From the NCBI GenBank assembly GCA_029204225.1, contig CM055102.1:12567939-12631938 (forward strand): a DNA stretch of 64,000 nt. The letters run 5' to 3'. Made by a program: the position numbers and the translations under genes. Below, one piece after another: positions 54,172 through 64,000 of this stretch (the stretch's first letter is position 1; each line of letters opens with the position of its first letter). The DNA is from Diphasiastrum complanatum. Lineage: Eukaryota > Streptophyta > Lycopodiopsida > Lycopodiales > Lycopodiaceae. The notes beneath the pieces were generated by a model. It made no database searches, had not been told where the DNA came from, and was given only the letters and a program-made list of their open reading frames with translations.

Positions 54172-55590
54172 TGTGTTTCTTGATCCTTCAACATTCATAA
54201 TGCTTCCTATTCAGTTTCTTGTTTCTTGTTGTTGATTTGTAGGATGTATGTAGATTAGTTTTCAGCTTTCAAGATCTTTTTCCAATTAATTTTTACAACA
54301 AGTAGAGTATGAATCTGATAGGTGTTCAATCGAGCTGCATTCTGATCCTAGTTGAGCATCATGACTTGCATGTCTTCAAGCAACGTGAGTATAGTTCAAG
54401 CATGAAGGAGGTCCGTGTATCCACTGACAAGCTAGATAATCTATACTACAACGCCAAACCTTCTGCCTGATTGGGTAATGAACCAAGAATAATAAGTCAT
54501 TGATACCCGTGAAGCCTGGTAATGGGCAGAAATTGAAATGCCAAGTAACAAGGTGCCAAACTGTAATAGTTAAGTAAGGATTTACTGACTGATAAAGAGA
54601 ATCAGTGAACACTTTAGGGATGTCATATAGTTTTCTAGTCAAGCATCTTGGTGTCACTAGTTGATAGGGCCAATTTTGGCATTAGAGGTCAAATAGTCAC
54701 AGCCCAATTATTGAAATTCATTTTTTAACACTTCATTTTAACTTTATAGGTTTTTTATGTGACTCAAAATCAATTGAGTTTAGTTATAAATTTGAGAGTT
54801 TAAGGTTTTATTTTAACCTTTTAACGATTTCATAATAATTTTGTGGATTTTTTAAAAGATTAGTTTCAAACTTTTTAACACCAATGGTATCAAATCACCC
54901 CAATAGCTCAACTACATTAGCTTACAAGTATCAAGGCAACGCTAAAAGCGAGGGATAGCGTAACATTATGCTTGTAGGGAAAACAGGAAACTTCTCCACA
55001 TGTCACTTGGGGAGGCTTCTAATCTTTCGTGGAATTGTATTATCACCTTGGATAGTTTCTTACTATTAATAGCTCATATTTAAAATTGTTTCTACTGTCG
55101 AGTCTCGAGTAGTCACTAGTGATAAAGAATTGGCTATTAATTCTAAATATGTACATATTGCGGATTGCTTTGACTCTTCACACTTGCAGTCATCAATCAT
55201 GGAACTAGTGACAGTTGCACCGACGATCCGATTTGCTGCATATATTATCACTATTAATCTGCATATTTAGAATTCTTTTGCCTCTCGAGTCGTGATAAAG
55301 AATTGGTGCATTGTCAATTACAGGTGACGCATTCGCTATTAATTTTAAATATGTACGTATGAGGATTTCTTTGACTCTTCACACTTGCTCCAGTCATCAA
55401 TAATGGAAATAGTGACCTGACGATCTGATTTGCTGCATAAGCTCTGCTTTGATTGTAGGCCGGCTGGAGCAGCCTTCAAAGTTCAAAGGATTGTCTAAAT
55501 CTTGCTTGCTCCTGTCATCAATGGATTTGATACAAGTTGCAGTGTCTAAATCTTGCTTGCTCCTGTCGTCAATGGATTAAAGATTTGATA
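54172..55590 (+). repeat. Module E, copy 6, and upstream CKX flank
   Basis: Colinear with the copy 1 region from about 7940 to 9275, including the 65-bp internal duplication (about 55137 and 55337). The TATA and hairpin part is missing, as in copy 5. No convincing gene; a 61-codon minus frame at 55066-55251 is not kept elsewhere. Confidence 0.55.
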
Positions 55591-56240
55591 CAAGTTGCAG
55601 TTTCCCATGATGATGCAGCTCTATGCGTGCATCGTAGGCTCGTAGCTGCACGGAAATTGAAATAGCCGGGCTTAGAAATTAGTGTTTGCTCGGTCTCCAT
55701 CACGGATTACAAGTTTCTGAGGTTCTCATGTGTGTCAGAGGCCGGGACTTTCAGGATTAGTATCTTTTGATGTTGAGGGTGGAGATTGGGTATAGCTGGG
55801 AACTTTAGAAGTTGGAAATTTGAACATTGAATCTCCACATCGATCTTGGAAGCTACGGCCTGCTGGTTAAGGCGTGCACTCCATGTGCACCTGCACTCCC
55901 GGCCCTACTCCATCCAGTGATAGCCCTACTGCATCCAATGATAATATATGGCATTAAGAAAAAAACAAAAGATATATTTCCTTGGATGTAATGGGGCCTG
56001 TGCGACAGAGGCAGTCTCTAATGAGATCCCAGCCAGGTGCACTTGCTGTGCACTCTCTAATGAGATCCCAGCCGGCCAGGTCCATGCGTGGTAGGCCCTC
56101 GAATATTCCAATTTCGCAGTGCTCCATTAAAGTCCACCAAAGACTACAGTTCAGTGTCCTCTATATATCTTGCTGAAGTGTTGCGATCCTTAACACTACC
56201 AACGGAATATGTGTTTGAGGAGAGAGCGAGATCGAGATCG

Positions 56241-56284
<44 letters not shown>

Positions 56285-56887
56285 CGCCGCAGCTGATCTT
56301 TGGCTTAGTTTAAGCTTTCACTGTGATACACAGTTCGATTGTACTAGTTGGGATCGTTTATATGCATAGTACATATAAAACCACTTCTCCTATGTCAGAA
56401 TTGAATGTGCTGATCATTTTTCTTATTTCTAGAAAGCTCAAAGATGTGGCCAAACTTGTAATCTCTACATAGTAAACTCTCTAGCTACTTCTTTACAAGA
56501 CATTTGCTCCTGAACTATCCCCATTTGAAAATGTTGCAGTTTCCTTGTGTGCATCTCAGTTAGGATTCTCTTGAGATATTAAGATAAAGAGATTGCATTA
56601 TAATTTGAATAACCTCACAATTGATTTTGCGTAATTAACATCATTGTTTTGAACAGCTTCTAGTGGTTACTTCCCCAATACGAGTAGAGAGGTCTGACCA
56701 ACACTGCTATAGAATGTCCTCAAGCCAATTGAATAACGCTTCTCGTAGATGGGATTGATCAGCTCAATGTAGTCAAAGCTATCGATGCATGATAGGACTT
56801 TCGACACATAGAGTAGCGCTTTGCAGCATCGGTCCAGAATTAGTATAACCCAACAGTTGTTCCGTATTCGATCAATCGAAAGGAGCT
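55591..56887 (+). promoter_or_regulatory. CKX copy 4 promoter and 5' UTR
   Basis: Matches the copy 1 promoter: TATATATC at 56162-56169 and a GA run at 56244-56284. It differs by a local duplication of TCTCTAATGAGATCCCAGCC (56015-56034 and 56054-56073) separated by GTGCACTTGCTGTGCAC-like sequence. Probably once a working promoter; the gene behind it is broken. Confidence 0.5.
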
Positions 56888-57376
56888 ATGACATCTAGAC
56901 GCACTTCGACCACAATTCTCGCTTGGGTTATATTTACTCTCCTTTATGCGTTCTTTCCCCGATTTCATCGTCACAGCTGCCACCCCATCCTGCTCTTTAT
57001 CCAAAGAAAATTGCAGGGAACTTGCTGCATTGAATCTCAACCTAAATATTTCCTTCTCGAACACCGCGAAGGCATCTCAAGGCTTCGGCCACATGTATCA
57101 CGACCGCCCATCTGCAATTCTATACGCATCTTCAGCACAGGACATCGTTGCAATAGTGAAGCTTGTATACTTCTCACCAAACCATCTAACCATAGCTGCA
57201 AAAGCAGCAGGTCATTCTATCTACGGCCAAGCACAAGCTCTGCATGGGATTGTAATCGAAATGTCTAGTCTGAAAGGCATCGAGGTGGGCGTGCATGGAT
57301 TTGGAGAAGCTGCAGTTCCGTTTGATCGACGTGGTGAAGGAGGCATTGAAGAAGGGAATGGCGCCGAGATCTCTAA

Positions 57377-57604
<228 letters not shown>

Positions 57605-58069
57605 TGATGTTATTTTCTAATGCCAACACTATACATTCTATCACAATGCTCTAAGATACTAACATTGCACCAACAGTGATTTGAGCGCAAGTCAATTGGT
57701 CAAGGAATTTTCATCCTACCATAATTTATAATTTGTAGTGGACATTTGTTTTATCGATGCAAGAATATTTATATAGACCACAAATCTCGTTGCTTTGATG
57801 TTATGAAAGTGGATGTAGTGAAAAAATAATCGATTTTGGAAGGACCTTGTAGTTGAATTGAAGGACTTTAGAGAGCTCAAAAAATTGTTTCATGAGTTGT
57901 AGGTGAATTAGTCAACTTTGGAGAGGCATCTAAAATTGCTTTATGAGTTGTAGGTGATACACTCCTTTCTTTTTATTGAAATGCTTAGAAAGCTTATAGA
58001 TTCTCTCTCTCTCTATCTCTCTTTCAAAAACATGTGTGCACACATGCACTTATAAACAGAAATATCGAT

Positions 58070-59041
58070 TTGTGTAGTTCTATCTATGTAAGCCGTTCTC
58101 CTCGCTTTTTCAATGAGTGCAACTAACAATGGCCATTCAATAAATCATGCTAGAAAGCTCATGGGCTGTAAGTGCAAGCCTATAGGAAATGATTATTTTT
58201 ATTCCAATAAAGACAGACAAATAAAAATTGATCATGATGCGAACAAGATATGTGGCAATATAACTCTTACCATCAAGAGTTGACCCTATCTACACAGGCT
58301 TCGCCTTATGGCATGCGTGCTCAAATTTCCTAAAGATGTTGGGCAAAGAACTTCATGCTACGTGTATACATCATTAAAGCATTAACATTGTCAAATTTAA
58401 AAGATTTTATGTTCTCAAGGATATTGCCCAAGAACAGATCCAAAGGGATGTAAAGCTCTAGTCATTAGAGTTTACCTGATGTAAAGACCTAAATTGAAGG
58501 TGTTCTACCCTGCATGGGGAGGCTTAGAAGGTGTTTACTAAGAGTCAAGATATTGTGCAATCACCATGATAATCCTTTTAGTAGCCACCCTTTATGAGTT
58601 ATTTTGATAAGTTTGTGCTCATGCTACTATTCAATGTCACTAGGTATGTATATCATTTGTAATGAATACCTAGAATGAGTTACTTTTATGATTGTGTGCT
58701 AATGTCACAATATGCATATCATTTCTTAATTGTAGCTTTGGCATAATATGCTAGAATAGAAAAAATGCTTGTTAGGCATAATGGATATCCTATATATAAC
58801 TTGTTCATTGCGCAAGACATTTTATAAACAAGTTGTCCAGTTTGCATGCAAATTTATTTATCTATAAATAAGTAATCTATTAATAGCCTTTTTTTATCAT
58901 ACTGATGGATAGCCTATAAATAAAAGGGTGTATTCTTGGCACAGGACTGAAAATATATGCAGAGGCCCCACTCTCATCTAATGGTGTAGCAAGTACCGAT
59001 CAAACAAAAGAGAAGATTATGCAACTGTTATACCTTGCTAA
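58070..59041 (+). repeat. Module C fragment (C8) inside CKX copy 4 intron 1
   Basis: Same 5' non-coding piece of C as in copy 1 intron 1, extending slightly further, to CCTTGCTAAAGAG. A short CT run precedes it (about 58000-58022). No exon of the C gene is included. Confidence 0.65.
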
Positions 59042-59844
59042 AGAGTTTGATTAGGATGAGACCGTCCGTGCAACCTCGAAGTCATGGTGAGTATGTAGAC
59101 CATCCATAAATAAAGTATGCATTCTCCAATATGGTCTATAGATAAATTATCCATGTAACAGTTCCATATAGGAGTCCCCTTGCCTTCGGGCCTTCCTAAC
59201 ATAATAGTTGTTGAATTTTTTTTGACTATTTATATATAGAAAGTTTGAAAAGCATTATCCATGCAAGCACTACTTGTCTGACTTTTTAAAAAAAGGATGC
59301 AGTATCTTATGTTTTCGTAAAGTAATTATGACTCTCTACTCAAAAAATAAAAAATCAAGTGAATGATTGTGCCATGTAATGGATGTGTCTCAACCAAATA
59401 CAGCGGGAAAAAGAACTTAGGATAGTGTTCATGTAGAGGGGAAGGCCCGAGGCCGGGACCCTTTCCCAACATAAAAGCATCACTAATTTTGGTATTATAG
59501 TAAATGTTATATTTTTAGACTTGTTTCATGGATCTTATATGTTTAAGTATAGGGGAAGGCCCACTCCCCGAGGGCCTTCCCCTACCGTGATAACCAACAG
59601 ATTTTTGTTTCTTCTAAAAGTAGTGAGTAGCATACCTATGACTTTCTAAAAATAAAAAGTTTGAGATTTAAACGAGGCCAAATTTTCTAAAAATAATGAT
59701 AACTACATTATCACACTTTCTAAAAATAGCAACTGAATTTCACAAAATTGTAAAATGCTTTTATGATTGTCTAAAAATAGTAATAGTTCCTTACACATTT
59801 ATTGTTGCATAAATTCATGCGATAATAATTTCAGGTCTAATATT
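59042..59844 (+). repeat. Module G' with GC-rich hairpin (copy 4)
   Basis: Colinear with 32568-33362. The 13-bp hairpin arms are at 59550-59562 and 59572-59584; the arms are unchanged, while the 9-nt loop differs by two bases from copy 3. AT-rich elsewhere, with no ORF. Confidence 0.6.
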
Positions 59845-60596
59845 GTGCCATTTAAGGCTTCCCCAAACTACAATACGAAACAAAATTGGAGGTTGCAACG
59901 CAATCTTAATGCATTCTATTTATAACAGGCACACCTTGCACATTTGTAAAGTTATTTTCAGCAAGGCATTTTTGTGCAATTAATAGTTCTGGATGTAAAG
60001 AAAAACATTCAGTGATGCTTTAGGCATGCAATTGATAAACCTTTTATTCATAATAAATAAATCGCTCGAACTATGCAATAAACCAGCCTGGCAATTCTAT
60101 AGTACAAATTCTTCCTCTTATCGTAATGCCTTGTGCTTAGGTGTCCTTTGTATTTTGGGACCACCTCCAGGAGCATAATGTCCATCCAATTTTCTCTCTC
60201 ATAATAATCTATCATTCTCTCTCCTCTCTCCGGTGGAAATCACATTCTCTATCCGGTGGAATGCACGTTCTCTCTCCTCTCTCCGGTGGAATGTGTATGT
60301 GCTATGAGGCAGCTCGTCATTGGCTGTCCACATCCACATTCCCTCACAAACGTAAAAAAAAAAAGGAAAAAAAAATCTTCGCGCAATGGCATTACCTAGT
60401 GGGAGGCCCGAAGCCCTTGGGCCTTCCTTGCTGGTCCGGGCCGCCTAAGCAAGGAAGGCCCTCAGCCCCCCCCGCCCCCCCCCCTCTCTTCACTACAACC
60501 TTACATGCCTAGTTTCATATTAACTTTCTTTTAGAACAAGAGATAGTAATAGAGAAGTAAAATGGACGATACCTGAATTATATATGGAATTGGCAG
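59845..60596 (+). repeat. Module G (copy 4), 3' part of CKX intron 1
   Basis: Contains CTCTCTCCGGTGGAA units (about 60215-60292) and a perfect 14-bp hairpin (GGGCCTTCCTTGCT 60419-60432, AGCAAGGAAGGCCC 60448-60461), followed by a C-rich run at 60466-60483. Confidence 0.65.
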
Positions 60597-60729
60597 GAAA
60601 AGAAGAGATAGTGATATGCTCCGAACACCAACATGCAGATCTCTTCTACTCGGTGTTAGGAGGTCTGGGACAATTCGCTATCATAACTAAAGCCAAAATC
60701 CGCCTCCATCATGTTCCTCCTAAGGTAGT

Positions 60730-60937
<208 letters not shown>

Positions 60938-62178
60938 CTCATATTATCTTATATGTCTTTCTGCACTTTCAATATGGCTGCTTATTTCTAGGTGAAATGG
61001 GTTGGAGCTTACTACTCAGATTTTTCGGCTTTACGAAAGATCAGGAGATGCTGATTTCACAAGGAAAAGAGAATTCTTTTGATTATATCGAAGGGTCCTT
61101 GTTGGTTAAAGGTAAAGATCTGAATAGCTGGAAGATGGAGTCCCATACATTAGAAGACGTGAATTCCAATGTCACGATAGAATCAGATGTTCCAGTCCTT
61201 TATTGTTTGGAGCTCACCAAGGCCTATTTTGAGCGTGAATCAAACTTGATAGGCAAGGTAGTCTGTTGTCATTATCACGTTTAATACAATGATAAGTGTT
61301 ATTATATTGCAGTCACGTTAAGATAAATAACTTCTGATTATGGCTCCAGTTACAAGCTCTGCTCATTTTACAAAAATTTTTAATTCGCTTGTGATCTGCT
61401 GAAGCTTTGAGTGACTTGAAATTTTCTTTTGTGCCACGCAGAAGTTAAATTCATTGTTAGAACCGCTTCATTATCTTCCATCCGAAATCAGCATCATAGA
61501 TGCTGATTATTTGGGCTTTCTCGACAGGGTCCACAACAAGGAAAGAGATATCCGAAAGTCAGGTCTCTGGTACACTCCTCACTCGTGGTTGAACTTATTC
61601 ATTCCCAAGAGCCGGATTATAGAGTTTGATGCTTGGGTTTTTAAGCAAAAGTTGAGCGGAGACATAAACGGACCGATGCTTGTCTATCCCCTCAACCATA
61701 ACAAGTAAGTCCTCTATTCAACTATTGTCTTCATTTCTGCATGTTCTTACTGGGAAATTAAAATTAAATGCAACAAAAGATGAGTCCAGACTGAGATCCA
61801 AAGATTATCATACTCGTTGATGACAACTAGTGATTGCAACCCTTCCTTTGCCACAGTTGTATAGATGGGATTCCCGGAGGTCTGCGGTGACACCTAGCGA
61901 AGACATCTTCTACGAAGTAGGACAACTCGGATATGCATCACCACGCTCAGCTCCAACAACAGAAACGTTAATGGATCAAAATAGCAAGATATTATATTTC
62001 TGCAGAACAAAATCCATCGAGTACAAACAATATCTTCCACACTACGTCAATCAGGACAAATGGAGAACCGATTTTTACCGTTTTTCCTTGATTTCGTGAA
62101 TGAAAACTGAGGTACGATCCCAAAGCCATTTTGTCTCCTGGTCAAAGAATTTTTCGGAGGAGCAAAACTCTTTCCTAA

Positions 62179-63984
62179 AGCAGATAATGGTTCACCTCAA
62201 AGAAGTGATGTCAACAAGACGGGATGCTGAGTCTTCTATTGGGAAGCATAAGACTTAAATAAATGGTGAGCCTAAAACTGTGAATAGTTGATATTTGATA
62301 GGATACTCTTAAATCATGAGAACAGGATTATGATGTACCTGTAAAGTTAGTCTGCGAGCTCGGATCAGTCTTTGCTCCTCCAGAGTTATGGGAAGAAGCC
62401 TGGAGCATTGATGCATTCTCCAGGTTGTCTGCAAACTCACTTGCAAGCACCATTTGTCATAAATGCAAAGGCTTATATAATATTCTTTCCTATGAAGGGT
62501 AAAATGTGAAGTGTAAACTTACATGGGTGCCAATTGAGCTGGGTAAGAGACAATGTTTTGTCACTCTCACACGTGTTCAACACGTTGGGTAACTGTGTCT
62601 TGTCACTCATACATAGCTTAACTTGTTGACATCTTGGAGTCATGTGCTCTATGACGATTAAACTCGATCACTTATTACTCAATGTACACCATATATTTGT
62701 GCATAAAATATGTCAGCACAAGTAACAATGAAGCTACATAACCATATCACTATCTATAAAAGATGCGGGTACAAGTAGCAAGGTTGCTACTTAATCAATA
62801 TGCTCCATGACTATAAAAAAAAAGCATTGAAGCTTGGTGGATAGTTGCATATAATTCGTATTTTATAGTAATATACCATATAACAAACGTAGTATATAAA
62901 TATGTACAATACAACATATTATACATTTTTGATCACTATATTATCATTTTCAATAGTTTAACTCAAGAACAAAAATGAGATTATTTTATCTTAGTATTCA
63001 TCCCTTCAAACATAAACATAAGAACAAAATTCTAAAGAAAACCGTGGATCACATATGAATTATTAGATAAAAACTTGTCAATTGTGAAAAGGTACAGGTA
63101 TGGCTATCTATTAGCTATACGTATTTTTTAGCCAAAAGAAGTATACTACACGTATTAATGGCACCGTATTATATGCTTGTATTGTACAATGCAACTATGG
63201 TTTGGTGAAGCAACTACATAGCAAATTGGAGTCAAACTCTAGAGCATAACTTATAAGTAGAACAAAGAAAGTACCCTCCACCTCACCACTTATTGGAAGA
63301 CAAATCTTAGGAAATCCAACTTTCTCCCCTGAGCTAGACGAAGCAAAATTAGAAAGAGCAAATGATGTAGGGGTCTTCCATGCAAGCTAGCTTAGACGAA
63401 GAAGAAAATGTGCTCAATGAATGTTTATGATGCTCTCAAAATTATCAACTCCAACAAAACTTCTTACTAAGCTAGAACAATTCTTTTTCATTTTTCATCA
63501 ATGCAATGGCTGGATCTATGGTGTGCTTGTGCCACTGTAAATAGCACCTTTCTAACTTTGTTAAAGTAAAAGCAAAAGGTTATATACTCCCTTTACCATG
63601 TATAATGTCCTTGCACAAATCATTTTCAAGTCTTCTATGCCCAATTAATGCTTGTACCTAATTGGTCCCTCAGTTAAACCTATATCGTGCTAGGCCAAAT
63701 AAACTAAACATTGCATATTATGTAGCTCTTTAACCTTAAGGGTGTACCATAATCTCTTTCAACTACAACCTCCCTTGTTGAGTAGGATTAGCCTACAACT
63801 AACCTTGCATTAGGCGATTCTAGTTGGTAATAGGCAATTGCTTGAATGAAACTCGAGATAACTTTGCATCGTTAATTGTTCAATTATAGCTTTAGCTAGT
63901 CCATGAAAAATTAAAAATCAATGGACATGATGCATGAGAGTAGATTGCACCAAACTATCACTAAGTAGCTAAGGTTTATGATCA
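62179..63984 (+). repeat. Module A, copy 5 (CKX copy 4 3' flank)
   Basis: Follows exon 5 of copy 4; the AT-rich section begins at 62767. About 130 bp are missing near 63316 (GGAAAT|CCAACTTTC), which removes the middle of the 103-codon frame. It ends ATGATCA|AATTTAAAAG, the same junction as at 27352. Confidence 0.8.
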
Positions 63985-64000
63985 AATTTAAAAGATTTTA
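63985..64000 (+). repeat. Module C, copy 9 (start only; runs off the window)
   Basis: The last 16 bases match 27353 onward, so a fifth unit containing another C gene copy probably continues beyond the window. Confidence 0.55.

Larger units (their letters stand above)
49523..54735 (+). repeat. Tandem duplication, unit 2 (5213 bp)
   Basis: Second copy of the block at 44306-49522, in direct orientation and with no spacer. Examples of differences are KCLFK to KWLFK in the copia part, a shorter CT run, one added A before the D start codon (53197) and one lost base at about 53708. From 54736 the sequence continues with the ordinary module E rather than a third unit. Confidence 0.93.

Overview
This window is AT-rich plant nuclear DNA. 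The evidence is five copies of a cytokinin oxidase/dehydrogenase (CKX) gene with the usual plant five-exon structure, GT-AG introns, Ty1/copia and Ty3/gypsy remnants, and long CT/GA microsatellites. I cannot name the species. No rRNA, tRNA, CRISPR array or bacterial-type operon was seen.

The window is a degenerate tandem array. Each unit runs, all on the + strand, as: A (about 2.2 kb of CKX 3' flank, carrying a 103-codon unidentified ORF), B (CACTACAA-starting, CACTA-like sequence), C (an unrecognised multi-exon gene, probably transposon-borne), D (coiled-coil plus proline-rich gag-like ORF), E (LTR-like repeat), F (CKX promoter), then CKX. CKX intron 1 itself holds another piece of C and a GC-hairpin module, G. 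The CKX copies lie at 1641-2022 (exon 5 only), 10530-15088 (the only intact copy; five exons total 1626 nt, 541 aa), 25072-26498 (internally deleted, yet open for 360 codons), 34115-35581 (no exon 1, nonsense codon in exon 4) and 56888-62178 (all exons present, several frameshifts). Their exon-5 spacings are about 13.1, 11.4, 9.1 and 26.6 kb. The last interval is long because unit 4 contains a recent 5.2-kb tandem duplication (44306-49522 and 49523-54735) holding a copia RT/RNase H fragment, a decayed gypsy integrase and a further D module.

Probably only the 10.5-15.1 kb gene makes a functional enzyme, a secreted flavoprotein that degrades cytokinins. The other copies are relics shaped by unequal crossing-over and by deletions with very short homology at their ends. 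The least understood element is C. Its best copies (27.4-30.0 kb and 38.3-41.7 kb) encode, over at least three exons, a protein with a CxxC motif, a later conserved His and a C-terminal motif around SQGMEKSH. No copy is intact. C resembles a DNA-transposon protein, but I cannot place it in a named family from sequence alone.
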